Shown here piece after piece: positions 12,135 through 24,102 of a stretch of DNA of 64,000 nucleotides (positions are counted from its first letter, which is position 1; the number at the start of each line of letters is the position of its first letter). The notes below the pieces were generated by a model that saw nothing but the letters and a program-made list of their open reading frames with translations, ran no database searches and was not told the DNA's origin. Location: the NCBI GenBank assembly GCA_033675265.1, contig JAUJYZ010000761.1, positions 114,501 through 178,500 of the forward strand, given 5' to 3'. Origin of the DNA: Actinostola sp. cb2023 (taxonomy: Eukaryota > Cnidaria > Anthozoa > Actiniaria > Actinostolidae). The position numbers and the translations under genes are program-made.

Positions 12135-12901
12135 TGAGTATACAGAAGTTGTGGTCAGCAGCTTATCAACGAAATTCAAGATGGCAGACGTACGTAACGA
12201 TAAATCAAATCACCAGCAGCATTCAAAAAGGATTTTGCCGTGCTCTCTTGCTCGAGCCAGTCGAGTCGTTCATTAATACTGCTTAGTAAATATGCAAATA
12301 TCCTAGAGAATACTTTTTGGCCTTGCAATTCTGTCTGAAAGTGTATTTCTAACAGATGTCTGTGGCTTAGTAAGAACTCGATCGTAATTTTATTGAGTTT
12401 GTGAAATCGTTTCTTGCAAGGTAATCGAAATGTGCTTCGCCATGCAGCTGTCAGCTAGGAGTGAGAGTGTTGAAGCTAATTACGTATGCATGCTCTACTG
12501 AGTCACGCAACGAGTGACTTAAATTCTGCAAGTAATACATGTAGGCTAAAACTACTTCTGTATGATGATACAAGCTATTAGGTTTCACATTTAAAATCTA
12601 TCAAAACAGCTTTATTATAAGAAGCCCAAGTTCACGCTAGTAGAGCGTCTTGTTTCAGACAATAAATACATACAATTATTGCGGATTGTTTGCGACGATT
12701 TCTCCTCCAAATATGTACAACCTTCAACATTTATCGAAGAAAACAAAGAAAATGACAAGAATAACTCTGTGTGAACTCGTAGCTATAGAAATAGAAATTA
12801 AAATAATACGATTCACCGGAAATTGAGCTGCTCATATTAGTAGATTCCAGGCCATCTCGGAAATAATCGCCATCTTGAAGTGGGCGTAAAATATAAAATC
12901 G
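11010..12901. mobile_element. 1.9-kb foldback element with about 240-bp arms
   Basis: Ends read CGATTTTATATTTTACGCCC (left) and its reverse complement (right). Pairing continues through CACTTCAAGATGG, TGAGCAGCTCAATTTCCGG and the ATAAATGTTGAAGG region. The left arm is about 11010-11260 and the right about 12660-12901. A second, inner inverted repeat occupies 11267-11544. No transposase ORF was seen in the 1.4-kb centre. Confidence 0.75.
11267..11544. repeat. nested inverted repeat, about 120-bp arms
   Basis: TACTGTATGGCTATCTATAA at the left is mirrored by the sequence ending AGATAGCCATGCAGTACAGTA. The centre contains AAGCAAGCG and its complement. Confidence 0.8.
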
Positions 12902-13324
12902 CGGCGGGCCCTTATCGATATGGCGTCAGTGTATGGCCAATGTGTTGTTTACATTGACTATAGTATTTTGTAAAAGACTATAAAAAACTTGGTAGTTTAC
13001 TGAAGTAAACGAGTTATCGAACCTTGGTAGACATTAGAAACTATTGTTCTTGACCTTATAGCTAGTTTTCTGATTTGTATCTTGGTAAAGCGAGCACAAG
13101 TGTAAACATTGCCTCATGAATTCCACATTTTTACGGAAATCAGCCGTGTAGACTTACTTATAATATTCATTAATAATTCATTAGGCAGCTGTCCAATCTG
13201 TGCTCAGCATTCTGGTCACGTGGCTACCTTGTAACTCCCATACAATTTCCAAGAAACTAAAAGCACGGGGAGGGTTTGAATAGTTGGCAGGGAATAGGTG
13301 GGGTTGATTAATTACTGCAATTGT

Positions 13325-13463
13325 TCATAAGTATGATACAGAATAGTAATAAAGCTTATTAGTATTCTGTATCTGATACAGAATACTAATAGACCTTATT
13401 AGTATTCTGTATCAGATACAGAATACTAATAAGCTCTATAAGTATTCTGTATCGATCAATGCA
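13325..13463. repeat. array of GATACAGAATACTAATA palindromes
   Basis: At least five alternating-orientation copies of GATACAGAATACTAATA or its complement lie head to head. They could fold into several mutually exclusive hairpins. Confidence 0.8.
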
Positions 13464-13928
13464 TTATATGAGAGGAACAATACATTATCCTAAAAGCTAA
13501 TTAAGAAAAATCAGTACACGTTAGATTTTGTTCCGCAGTTTCTTTAATGTAACTCCCTTCATTGGAGCTTAGCACCTTCACAGTTTTAGCTTACTTACTA
13601 ATGATACAATCATTGGATTTCTAGCTTTGTGCGGCAATACTTTCACAATCTCAAATAAATTATAACAAACTTTGAAAGACACGAGATTACTTCAAAATAC
13701 TTCGCACAGTTCTCGCTAAATATTGCGTTACTTGCTACGTTATTATTTTCAAGAACCTCGAATTAGAAGGTGGTAAAGTAATGTTAGTCGAACTAGAACT
13801 TCATACGGAATTTATGTGTCAAAAGAAAGTCAATACACTCTTTCCTTGCTACCTTGTTTTTACGAGATATCTGCCAGACTTCAGAAATCCGTCTTTACAC
13901 TCCACATCGGTGCTATGGGCACATTCCC

Positions 13929-14108
13929 TCAACAACTGACTCTCTTGTGATGCACTTTTGGCAGTTTACGAAAATTGTCAGCCATCGTCTCAAATGCCCG
14001 TCTTAGCTCTATGACCTTCTGTGAGAACTGTTCTTGATTTGTTTGAAAAGAATCAAAACTCCGTTCGCATTCACAATTAAAGCGCCCTTTGAAAACCAAA
14101 CAAAAGTG
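13929..14108 (-). CDS. possible terminal coding exon, unknown protein
   Basis: A minus-strand frame ending at 13929 has a natural-looking amphipathic composition, including the stretch QKVIELRRAFETMADNFRK. It is preceded by an acceptor-like TTTTCAAAG at about 14091-14099. It has no family I recognise, and upstream exons were not found. A good donor (AAAACGTAAGTT) lies on the same strand near 15270 and could belong to a 5' exon of the same gene. It may equally be a chance frame. Confidence 0.25.
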   Translation of the reverse strand, partial: HFCLVFKGRFNCECERSFDSFQTNQEQFSQKVIELRRAFETMADNFRKLPKVHHKRVSC

Positions 14109-14407
14109 TAAATGATATTCTAAATGAAAAAACATTCATATTGCAGTTGCCGTATTTGTTCTTTGTATGTCTTAATGAGCAATCAACTCTATTCAAAAAC
14201 TATCATTAAACAATCGACATCTTAACTAAGCTATAATGCGAAACTGCCTTCATTGTTTAGCTAGTGCGGTCAAGCAATCGGAATGAGAATTGAATGCTAA
14301 AAGAACAGTTATTTAATTATTATATTCTTTTCATCTCAATCAGATATTGACTACAATTCTGGTTGAAACGCCTACCTGGTTCAAACAATGATTAAACAAT
14401 ATCATAA

Positions 14408-14512
14408 GTAATTTACAATATTCGTGACAATGTTGTATCTTATTTACAATCTCTCGCCTTCGGCTCGAGATTGTAAATAAGATACAACATTGCCACTCAT
14501 ATTGTAAATAAT
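14408..14512. repeat. hairpin element
   Basis: ACAATGTTGTATCTTATTTA pairs perfectly with TAAATAAGATACAACATTG across a small CGCCTTCGGC loop. The arms extend outward through ATTTACAATAT. Confidence 0.85.
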
Positions 14513-14936
14513 ACTTAGGCTTCCACGCTGACGTGTTATTCAATTTGAGTTTTTACTCTTAGCCTGTGCAGCTGGCATGTATGGTAAATTTTGGCATCTT
14601 TGGCATCGAGTCCTGAAGATGGATATATGCAGTCTCTTTAATAAAGGAATATGCAGGAGTTCGAGCCGTGCACAGTGATGATATGAGAGGAGATAAGACA
14701 TAATATGTACAGTGTCCCCATGTAGTGTTTTTACCAACTGCTATTTTAGCATGACATAAATAGAGGTTATTATCATTCACATTATTTTCTCCGTGATTTT
14801 CATTGCTCGAGAGACGACTACGTCACTAGCTACAGATAACTTCCTACGAATAAGTGTTTTCGTTCTCCTCGACAATGGCAGCTCGATTTTTTCCAGAGTT
14901 GTTGCTTTAGGTGAGAGAAAATAACATGAATGATAA

Positions 14937-15090
14937 AACAATTATTGAACTCGGTTTTTGCAAAATATCGTGATTTTGTCAGTGGCGAGCAGATAATTAT
15001 TTGCCTCTGTCTTCGGCATCGGCAAATAATTATTCTGCTCGCTACTGACAAATCACGATATTTTGCTCAACCTCGTCTAATAATTGCTAA
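14937..15090. repeat. hairpin element
   Basis: AATTATTGAACTCGG...AAATATCGTGATTTTGTCAG at the left is mirrored by CTGACAAATCACGATATTTT and the trailing AATAATT at the right. The loop is GC-rich (CTGTCTTCGG). Confidence 0.85.
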
Positions 15091-16440
15091 TTATTACTGT
15101 AGTTACTAGTATGCTATACTTTCAATGATAATTACAATACTTTGACGTTAACTGACAATTACTCTCGGTTTACTGACGATAATATTAATTAATGACGGTT
15201 TAAAACTATAAATATTAATAAATAACGAAATAACTGCGTGACAAAATAAGCGAAAATCTAAAAGAAATAACTTACGTTTTGATGCAGGAACTCACTTGAA
15301 GTGCTGCAATCAACTAACTTAAATTTGTATACGACACTGACTTAAACTAAAAGCTTATTCCTAAGAGACTGATATTAAATAATAGTGCGAAAAAAGGATA
15401 ACTAATGAAGCGACATAACGAACTGCTGGACAAAAGACAAAAATATCAATACACTACGAAAACAAAGCTATTCTGATGTCCAACATGATATCGTGTTATC
15501 ATGTCAGTTATCTTATTATTTCTTATCCCAGTAAAATAGCTTTATATATCTAGTTGGACTTGATGCAGTATTCGCTAACGAATGACGTGACAACGAGTTG
15601 TATAAAATATTTGTAAAGTGCATTTGATTGTGAAGAAACTTATACTGACTGTCAAAACGCGTTCGGCACGTGAAATATTGGTCGCAACTGAAAATCTCTG
15701 CGAGGTTAACACTACCAGCGCATGATATCCTGACGGCGTGATAGCTTTGAACATACATCAGTACAATACCTTCAGTCTATTGATGTGCCTTCTCAGTCCT
15801 GGAAGTCAACTGTAAGAGGAATGTATGTTGTATTTTGATGAATTGTCTGATCATGTCGTATTCAAGTGCCGATTATTCATTGATAATACTAGCCCGTTGG
15901 GTGTTGTTGTCGAGTTATTGGATCGACTCTGCATTTGTAGGATGGACCACAGACTTGTCATTCAAACTGTAAAACGTGTTTAGCTGTAATCATTGTCCTA
16001 GCCTGATTACATGTACTTAGTCTAATATGATGAATGAACACGTTGCTATCAACAGTCCAATATAATATAAGAGTTGTACATACATAAACTTTATTACCAC
16101 AAGACGGTACTGTCTCACTGGAGCCCAACGTAATGTAGTTGGTAAAGTATTACAACAGATAAAGGCAAGCACCTGACATCGAACTGATGCAAAACATCAG
16201 TGACAAGAAAATGGAAACCAATGCTTCGCCTCTTACACTTTAGCCTATAGTATAACTAAACGTTTCGGCCAAAGTTTCGCTCATAACTACGAGCCGAATT
16301 TAGATGAATGCAGCTACTGAAATCTGTTGTTTTTCCTCGTCTTAATTTTCTCTTTCTTTTTTTCTGAATGATTAACTTAGCTCTAATTTGTAAGTATATG
16401 TACATGTACAATCATCATCCGTTGTAAATTAACTGAATTT
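15091..16440. other. no recognisable gene
   Basis: AT-rich sequence with only short, domain-less reading frames, such as 15516-15758 minus. No repeats of note. Confidence 0.4.
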
Positions 16441-16445
16441 TAAAA

Positions 16446-16513
16446 AACCTGCATCGGTTGTAAAGCGCATTGAGACAATGTGAAATGCGCTACATATATT
16501 ATTATTATTATAC
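16446..16513. mobile_element. SINE-like 3' tail
   Basis: CATCGGTTGTAAAGCGCATT...GTGAAATGCGCTA followed by (ATT)n. The same wording ends the tRNA-derived element at 53150-53590, so this is a 5'-truncated copy. Confidence 0.6.
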
Positions 16514-16679
16514 CGAAAACAATGATAAAATCTACGAGAACACAGTTAAACTGGGAATTCACTTAAAACGTGTATCATTCGTTGACGTGATCGATAACAT
16601 GATGAAAGATGAGAACCTCCAAGTTCGGTATCGAAGCAATAGCTAAAATCGATAGATATATATATATGTGAAGTAGCTA

Positions 16680-16926
16680 CAGTATACACTCAATTGCAGA
16701 AACGTTGTAGTATACATTTATACACATATACAAATATCTAATGAGATGCAGAATGTTAAATTGTGTTGTCCTTGCTGGATGCGATACTAATCTAAAATTG
16801 ATGTTTCAGATATATTCCGGAAGAAAATAAGTGATGTTTCGCACTTTGTATCTCATTAGATATCTTGTATCTCATTAGATATTTGTATAAATGTATACTA
16901 CAACCTTTCTGCAATTGAGTGTATAT
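16680..16926. repeat. inverted repeat, about 70-bp arms
   Basis: ACACTCAATTGCAGAAACGT...ATACAAATATCTAATGAGAT on the left is mirrored on the right, where ATCTCATTAGATAT is itself duplicated. Confidence 0.75.
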
Positions 16927-16959
16927 ATATATACAACCTAGGTATATATCGATGACTGA

Positions 16960-17600
16960 AATTTGCATACATTTGCATAAGCTGAAGAAATAACGAGTTG
17001 AAGCCCTCGTAAAGTATAAAGCATTTGAAAGGTGCAAAATACAGGGAAACGAGGGATTTTGTCCAAAGTTCTATTTCTGGTCCAAATCTTTGTAACTTCA
17101 AACCACAATAACTTTTCAAGATTTCGTAGTACAGTGACTACAATTTATCATGTTCATTTTTGATAACACTCTTTAAAGAGATCAGAGTCAGATATTGCTC
17201 TTACTAACATTACCAACTGCAAAGAAAATGAGATTTTAGGATTCTACCATATATGCATATAGGGCCTATATATCGTTGTGTGCCAAGAAGTAGAACCTAG
17301 TTTTCAGGAGACCACTTGAGTTTATGTAAGTTCCATTTGCGTGGAGTTTGAAACTACTTGTATTACTAATAGAAGGTATATCACACGACTTCCGACTCAT
17401 CTAGTCCATAGTCATATGTACTATGCCATTAAGACTCAAATACCCTAGAGGCTATACTCCACTTTATCGTGTTTTTATATTCGAACTTGAATTTGAAGTG
17501 TATATATAGTAAGTATAGTTGGTGGTATAAAGATTGTACTTGTTTTTGTGGGGTATGACATATGTAGTAGTACAACCCCCGCATTATTAACATTCGCCCA
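16960..17600. other. no recognisable feature
   Basis: Spacer with short domain-less reading frames only. Confidence 0.4.
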
Positions 17601-17616
17601 ATAACTACGGTAAATT

Positions 17617-17793
17617 GATATATTATTATCATTTATTATTATTATTTATTATTATTATTATTTATTTATTTATTATTATGATTATGATTTATTATGATTA
17701 TGATTATGATTATGATTATGATTACTGTTATTATTATTATTTATTATTATTATTTATTATTATTATTTATTGTTATTGTTATTATTATTATAA
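17617..17793. repeat. (TTA)n/(TGATTA)n microsatellite
   Basis: Compound AT-rich tri- and hexanucleotide tract. The Tyr-rich plus-strand frame is a translation artefact. Confidence 0.95.
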
Positions 17794-17799
17794 CACATT

Positions 17800-18990
17800 G
17801 CATGATTTGACCGTGAAAACAAGCTCGACGCAATTCAAGCAATAACTGAGCACAAGAAACGGAAAACGTTTCCTCCGTTTGCGCTTGTGTCGGGGTCGTT
17901 CTCACAGTGAAATGACGCCTCTTGCACCTGCAGCGTTTTGCTTTTGTCGCTTGATCAGTTCTTTGATCAGTGTGAACTTTCCTCGTCTCACATCGTGCAG
18001 ACGTTGTAATTTGTAAAATATCCCACTGAAAAGTATTTCTGTCGGTACGTTCTGTTCTGGTCTCACAGTGGTTATTTGAACTTTGTGTGTTAAATTCTAC
18101 TCTTTTTTGTGGCATGAAATGCAAGTCAAAGCAGGTTCGTGTTTGTTTGTTACAGTTAACAAAGAATACCCCGTTCAGTCACTGCTGAGAGCTTCCTATT
18201 GAATACATAATATCCTTTGAATTAGTTAATGGATGTTGTTTATAAAACTACGCCAGGTCAGTCGTTCAATTGCCTGTATTTTAGTCCAACCTTCTTGATA
18301 TAAGTCAAAAGAATTCATGAACTGGTGTTGTTTTGTTAACTCGTCATTGTGATTCATTGTTATTCACTGTACATAATGGAAACGCTGGAGTGCAGGTGCA
18401 AGTCACACAGAACAGACGGCAAAACAAATGGGAATAATACTCAGAAGTTAATACAAACTGACCCTTATAGAAACCAAGTACTTAGGCCAAGTTGAGAACA
18501 TTTACCTTATGTTACAAGTATAGTCTTGCTTGATAGATGTGGCTAGTAAAAGTACCGAGAAAGATTAACAACAAGATTTCTCAAATATGTCTTTTGACTG
18601 AATATAATGAATTTCCATGTGTGTTCACGGTATCAGGCATTTTTGTTTTACCTTGAATTCTTGCTTGACTCCGGTTTTTGAATAAACGTGGCGATTCTTA
18701 TTATTATTACAAATACAGCAACGAAACCGCTCAATCGATAAAATACTCCGCGCCAATTCACCTAGTGGAGCCAGCCAGGAGTATACATCTATAGTACACA
18801 GATCTCCTCCTAAGCTTATTAGCATATGTAGTCTTGGCAATCTGTTTTAACAAGCTATTTTGGGACTTGCACGATGATAACCGGAGGGAAGGTCCGCCCA
18901 CTCAAATATCGACAGCCGATTGTACCATGCGCTGCCATCATAAATAAAGTCGATGTCTAAAACTGGATGTTCGCTCGTGATTCACCCATG
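17800..18990. other. no recognisable gene
   Basis: A 124-aa minus-strand frame (17750-18124) has basic, Thr-rich composition but no recognisable motif and runs into the microsatellite. A 71-aa frame at 18625-18840 is likewise uninformative. Confidence 0.35.
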
Positions 18991-18991
18991 A

Positions 18992-19528
18992 CAGGAGCCC
19001 ATAAGTAGGAGCCTCCATCTGGGATGTATTCGTGAGACGACCTGTGACCGAATCAGGCTATTTTTAGAACACCAGTTTTCCCGCGAAATTTTAACACCAG
19101 GGATTTTTGATTTCGGCTTTGTTACGGAGTTTCTAGCTTTTGGCTTGGTAGGTTTACTATTTGATGTTTTTTTAGTTCCTTGAGAAACAGAACATGAACT
19201 TGAAGACTCTTGGTCACTTTCCGATGAAGTACTAAACTCTGCAAAAGAGTCACTGTAACTATCACACTCGCTCTCTTCACTTTCAGTTTCTTCAATTTCG
19301 CCAATTTCTTCGTCACGTCCACCATTTTGTTCATATATCACAAATAAACACAAATCATCTACCTGCGTTCTCCTGCATGCTGATTGACTCTGTTTAATTC
19401 CCATGGGGGATTCCTATTGGTTGATGATTAGTTCGCGGGAAAAGGTGTTCTAAAAATAGCCTGATCCGGTCACAGGTCGTCTCACAAACCCAGTATGGTA
19501 GATGGAGGCTCCTACTTATGGGCTCCTG
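18992..19528 (-). mobile_element. deletion-derivative transposon retaining an acidic ORF
   Basis: Inverted ends of about 105-115 bp begin CAGGAGCCCATAAGTAGGAG at 18992 and at 19528 on the other strand. The core carries a minus-strand ORF from ATG 19404. It has an acidic, Ser-rich stretch (EEIGEIEETESEESE) followed by a Lys/Pro-rich basic segment, and then reads into the left terminal repeat. That layout resembles the disordered N-terminus of a transposase whose catalytic part was deleted. The superfamily cannot be named, and no unambiguous target duplication was seen. Confidence 0.65.
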
Positions 19529-19539
19529 CCCAGGACTGA

Positions 19540-20020
19540 TGTTAGTATTGTCAAGTCTATTTGTATCGGCACAGTTATGTAAGGAACTGATCGTGCATGA
19601 TGGTCGGTTGTGATTGGTGGAGTTTGTTTATTTGATGTTGTCTCAAGCGGCTTGATTAATAGATTACACGCACGCACGCATGCACGCTAATAGAACTTTT
19701 CATACTTATAAAGGGATTTTTTCAAAAGCACCGTTTATATAGTAACAGTTCCATCTGGTCTTAAAATGACCATTCACCTATACCGATCACCGTTGGTAGT
19801 AAAACAATCTAATAGGAAATGTCATGGTCTCTTGGAAATATATAATAGTCTGGTTCGCACTAGACATCGCGAGTAGGCCTCAAGTGAGCCATACTTAGCT
19901 GCAGAAGGAAGCGAAACTGCTGAGTCATCATTGATTGGTTGATTCAATGAGCCGGAGAACCATCTGTACCACAGGGAGACCAAGCTAACCTTTTGCACTG
20001 ATTTTTTTTAAAAGGAATGT
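19540..20020. other. no recognisable feature
   Basis: Spacer with a short (ACGC)n-like stretch near 19668-19690. Nothing else was seen. Confidence 0.4.
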
Positions 20021-20025
20021 ACGGG

Positions 20026-20438
20026 AGTATAGGGGTATAGGGGTATAGGGGTATAGGGGTATAGGGGTATAGGGGTATAGGGGTATAGGGGTATAGGGGT
20101 ATAGGGGTATAGGGGTATAGGGGTATAGGGGTATAGGGGTATAGGGGTATATAGGGGTATAGGGGTATAGGGGTATAGGGGTATAGGGGTATAGGGGTAT
20201 AGGGGTATAGGGGTATAGGGGTAGGGGGTATAGGGGTATAGGGGTATAGGGGTATAGGGGTATAGGGGTACAGGGGTACAGGGGTATAGGGGTATAGGGG
20301 TATAGGGGTATAGGGGTATAGGGTATAGGGTATAGGGGTATAGGGGTATAGGGGTATAGGGGTATAGGGGTATAGGGATATAGGGGTATAGGGGTATAGG
20401 GGTATAATAATAACAGGGGTATAGGGGTATAGGGGTAT
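20026..20438. repeat. (GGGGTATA)n octamer array
   Basis: About 50 copies of the 8-mer TATAGGGG with sporadic GGGTATA, GGGGTACA and TATATAGGGG variants. The G runs on one strand are regularly spaced, giving quadruplex potential. The Pro/Tyr-rich minus-strand frame is an artefact of the array. Confidence 0.95.
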
Positions 20439-20656
20439 ATTGGGAGAGTACGGTATGCAATAAGTTATTTTATCAAATACTCAGCAAATTTCTGGATTCT
20501 GATTGGTTAACAACGATGGCACCAAAAGGTTATAGAGCGCAACGGTAGTGAACAAATAATCTGTATAATATGAATAAAGAATATGTATTGTATATTGGAA
20601 GCTCTAATTTTAGTAGTCAAAATATATCGTGAGTAACAATGCGCAAAAACACAAAC

Positions 20657-20790
20657 TAGCCTGCGGTGCGGCTCTCTTTTTAAAGGGTTTTTGGGAAAGG
20701 GGAGGGGACGGGATGGTATTGGGGACGGGATGCCCCTTCCCCTCCCCCTCCCCCCTTCCCCTCCCAAAGGGCCGCTAGGCAGGCTAACAC
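20657..20790. mobile_element. short MITE with TAGCCTGC ends
   Basis: TAGCCTGCGGTGCGGC at the left is mirrored by GCCGCTAGGCAGGCTA at the right, around a GGGAAAGGGGAGGGG / CCCCTCCC core. Confidence 0.65.
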
Positions 20791-20799
20791 CGAACGAGC

Positions 20800-21340
20800 A
20801 ACACAAGCTTGGATAAATGTATGGCAAGACTGTGGCATTGGACGATTACGAGCCCAGAAATGGTCGATAAAACTGTACAGCAGTTTTTTTGTAAAAAAAA
20901 GAGTCGCTATGCATGCTAGGAAAAGGTGGGACTGTACTGTTCGCAGACTGGGGTTTAGTATTTGATCAGTTATTACCTGACTATTATCTATATTTTTTAA
21001 TATGCATGTTTTTTTCAACATCCTAAAAGATATCAAATAAAGTAAGAGTGAGGTCCAATATTTTCATTTCATCCTCTAAAAGATATCTAATCGCTTATTT
21101 TATGAACTCTAGAAGATATATACGACGATATATAAGCCCATCGCTTCCATCCCTTCCCTCTGGACACTACCACTGTTCTTTGACAGCGTCTGTTCTATTT
21201 CGAAAGATGAGCTCTTAGATAAACAGTTTACGTTCTCCCAGTAGCGGGCGTTTCATTGGTCGAAATTATTCAACAGCATCCTGTATTCAACGTCGTTGAT
21301 ATTCAGGTTCTGTTATTGAAACTTTGAGTCTCTTAACGTT
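20800..21340. other. spacer, possible 5' non-coding exon at its end
   Basis: No gene body was seen. A consensus donor, TTG|GTAAGT, at 21341/21342 could end a 5'UTR exon of the candidate gene that follows. Confidence 0.3.
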
Positions 21341-21449
21341 GGTAAGTATAAATACTTCTTCGAGTTGTTACGTCGACAATACCTGCTACTTCTGACAAAT
21401 GTATTTTGACTTCTAGTTATTGATTACAACTGCCAAGTCAGTCCAGCAA

Positions 21450-24071
21450 ATGGCCAAAAACCGTGACCCGGTAAGCAGTGACGCAGCTCTAAATACTTTC
21501 CAGAGTAACGTACCAGACTATTCCAGCTGTCCTGATTCATCGCGGAGGGAATGATGCTGACAATGCAATGATTCTCTGCTATCATGGTCCACTCTTTTAG
21601 AATGCTATATAAGCGGAGATCGAGCGAGTGATCTAACAGTATTGTTGATATAATTCCTGTTATTTATAGCCTGGTTCTACTGTTGGTTGTTTCTATATCA
21701 ACGAAAGTCCAGAGCTAGAGGTTGACATAGGACCAGGACAAAGGTATCTTTTATTAGGATATGAACGCTTTTTGCTCAGTCGAAAGAGTTTTAGATTCGT
21801 ATTATCAACCATTTCAAGCAAATACTGCAAAACACCACCTCCCGGTAGGGGATGGATCGAGTGTTGATAGTCCACCCTTGGGAGGGGGTTGGTCAATAGC
21901 TGAATCCACGATCATATTCATTTACTGGACTGTGGTTGGATATCAAAATGTAAACATACATGTTGAATCAACAGTCACAAATCATTTCCATTCTACATCT
22001 ACAACTGATGTGAAAACCCCAAACTTGGTGGAAAAAAACCCGCATTGTGCAGTGTCAAATATGTCATCTCATCACGTGTCGCTGCACACAAGTCCTGGCT
22101 ATTGTTCTATTGTCGTTCTATGTATTGTTTTTACATAAAGAAACAATAGCCGGGACAATTTGTGCAGCTACACGAAGACCTTGCCATAATACAAAAAGTA
22201 CCATGTAAAATGCAAAGTTTGATTTTTGGTCCCAATAATTGTACGCAATAGTTCAGTAATGTCGATTTAGTGATATGATCGTTGAACGACCTTCTGATCC
22301 TCCCTACTGGCCCTAAGCTCGCACTGCATTGTGGTGTATCCTGGGTACTATGGACTAGGGTAGGGGTGTGCTGCGAACACCTCACTCAAAACCCCTGACC
22401 CTATCCCAGACCTAAGTTCAAAACGTATACGCTACATTCCAGACTGAGTCCGTTTCAGTAAACGTTGTTTCTGCGGCTGTTTTATTTGGTGAACTGTAAG
22501 TTGTAACATCAGATTATGATAATTAACGCTGGTGTAGTTGGGCGCGTTACGTTATTGTGAAAACCATACCCTATCCCAGACCAACAAGGCAATGCAACCT
22601 ATCCCAGACTAAAAGTGCGAAAAACATACCCTATCCCAGACCAAAAAGGCACCCTATATCCCAGTCATGCACAAAAAAGGACAAAAACGTTGCGATTGGG
22701 ATTTGGAGAGGGGTCCAGCCACTTTCTCCAGTAACAATTAGGGGGGGGGGGGTTACCGAAAATATGTGTCAAAGCCAAAGACTCGGAAGGGGGAATCCAT
22801 CAAGAGATATCCGCTAGCATCAATCAGAATAGAAAACGTGAATCAGCAGGTTCTCTACTGGATGAAGGAGGGCGTTCCCAGTAACAACATTTATCATGCA
22901 GACCCTTACCGGCTTTCGGGGAACAAATATGCTTTACTGTGGAATAGTTTTAGGGTGGTCACGACATTTAGTATCCGCTGAAAGTCTGTAGTTTTTGGGG
23001 TCCACTGAAAAGCACTGAAAAGTCCACTGAAGGGGCAACCCAAAAATATTATTTCAAAATATAAAATCCCCAAAGTCAACCCTCTAACTCCCTCCCCCCC
23101 CCCCCCCCCCCAACCCCCCCCCCCCCCCCCCCCCCCCACCAGATAAATTATGAACCACCAGCTACCACAGCTACCTATTTAGTAATAAACGATAACTGTT
23201 CTAGTGTGTACCAACGTCTACTACAAGACAGTGATGATGATATGCATCGACCTTTGGACGACAGTGATGATGATTTACCAAAACATCTAAGTTCGACTTT
23301 AAGGTAAAGCAGTGTGTCGAGGACCGTATTGTTCACTGCCATATTTGGGGACCATATTTGGGGACCATGTTTGGGGACCATGTTTGGGGACCATGTTTGG
23401 AGACCATGTTTGGAGACCATGTTTGGGGACCATATTTGGGGACCATATTTGGGGACCATATTTGGGGACCTAGCTTACTGGTTAGATAATTATAAAACAT
23501 CACCCAGTCGGTTTGAATCAGAATGCCTTTCTGTTGATAAGATATATACCCAATTCAATTAAGTTAGTCACCCGTGACTCACAAAGGTGCGACCCCAGAG
23601 AATCATGGGAGATACTGTTTACCAAGTCTTTCTACCCAAATTCCCTGACATTTCGACAAAAAAATTCGGAGATCTCATTTTAATGTCATTTCAATTCGAT
23701 TGCAATGTTCTTGTTTAGTACAAGACGTTCATGAAGAATATGGCTGCAAATAGAAACACCCATGATCCTTCAGTGTCGCACCTTTTCGCCCTTTTCGGGG
23801 GGGGGGTAACACAATTGAAATATGTATATATACAGTATATACACTTTAAATAAACCTGTGTTGCATAATTACAAGGAAACTGGGATAATTTATAGTATAT
23901 TATTATTTTTATTTTTTTCAGATTGATATCGAAATTGAGATTAAAATTGGGGACGGTAAATCTCTCATTCTATAACCTGCATATTTCCTTATTTTAACTC
24001 AACATATTTTCTCATGATCTGTTATATTTTATTATCGTTTCTAGAAAATGAAGCATTACAGGTTATTGTGA
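21450..24071 (+). CDS. candidate multi-exon gene, unknown 109-aa protein
   Basis: A chain of short exons can be joined with agreeing phases: 21450-21470 (ATG start, then GTAAGC), 21670-21743, 22818-22849, 23162-23303, 23922-23955 and 24045-24071 (TGA). Acceptors are TTATAG, GCTAG, CCACCAG, TTTTTTTCAG and TTTCTAG. Donors include CAAAG|GTATCT, TTAAG|GTAAAG and ACG|GTAAAT. The product would contain VGCFYINESPELEVDIGPGQ, then an acidic CK2-like stretch (QDSDDD...LDDSDDDLPK) and a basic tail. I do not recognise the family. The weakest link is the 32-bp third exon, whose donor (GCAG|GTTCTC) is poor. A 45-bp poly-C tract sits just before the fourth acceptor. A TATATAAG box at about 21606 could be an alternative promoter. 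Treat this as a hypothesis. Confidence 0.3.
22078..22178. repeat. inverted repeat
   Basis: GTCGCTGCACACAAGTCCTGG...CTATTGTTCT is mirrored by AGAAACAATAGCCGGGACAA...TGTGCAGCTACAC. Confidence 0.65.
22394..22663. repeat. dispersed CCCTATCCCAGACC motif, about five copies
   Basis: Copies of (A)CCCTATCCCAGACC occur near 22396, 22570, 22600 (partial), 22630 and 22652. Spacers differ, so this is not a strict tandem array. Confidence 0.6.
23088..23137. repeat. poly-C tract
   Basis: About 45 cytosines interrupted by one AA. It lies immediately upstream of a possible 3' splice site, where it could serve as an unusual polypyrimidine tract. Confidence 0.9.
23337..23470. repeat. 13-bp minisatellite (TTTGGGGACCATA/G)
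   Basis: About ten tandem copies of a 13-bp unit. It lies in a presumed intron of the candidate gene. Confidence 0.9.
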
Positions 24072-24102
24072 TGTAAGTTTTATCACTTTTAGGGTTCTAA
24101 TA

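Noticed and set aside
17750..18124. 124-aa basic minus-strand frame
   Set aside because: No motif, and its end is made of microsatellite sequence; compositional artefact more likely than a gene.
20008..20460. 150-aa Pro/Tyr-rich open frame
   Set aside because: Translation of the TATAGGGG octamer array; no start context, splice sites or domain.
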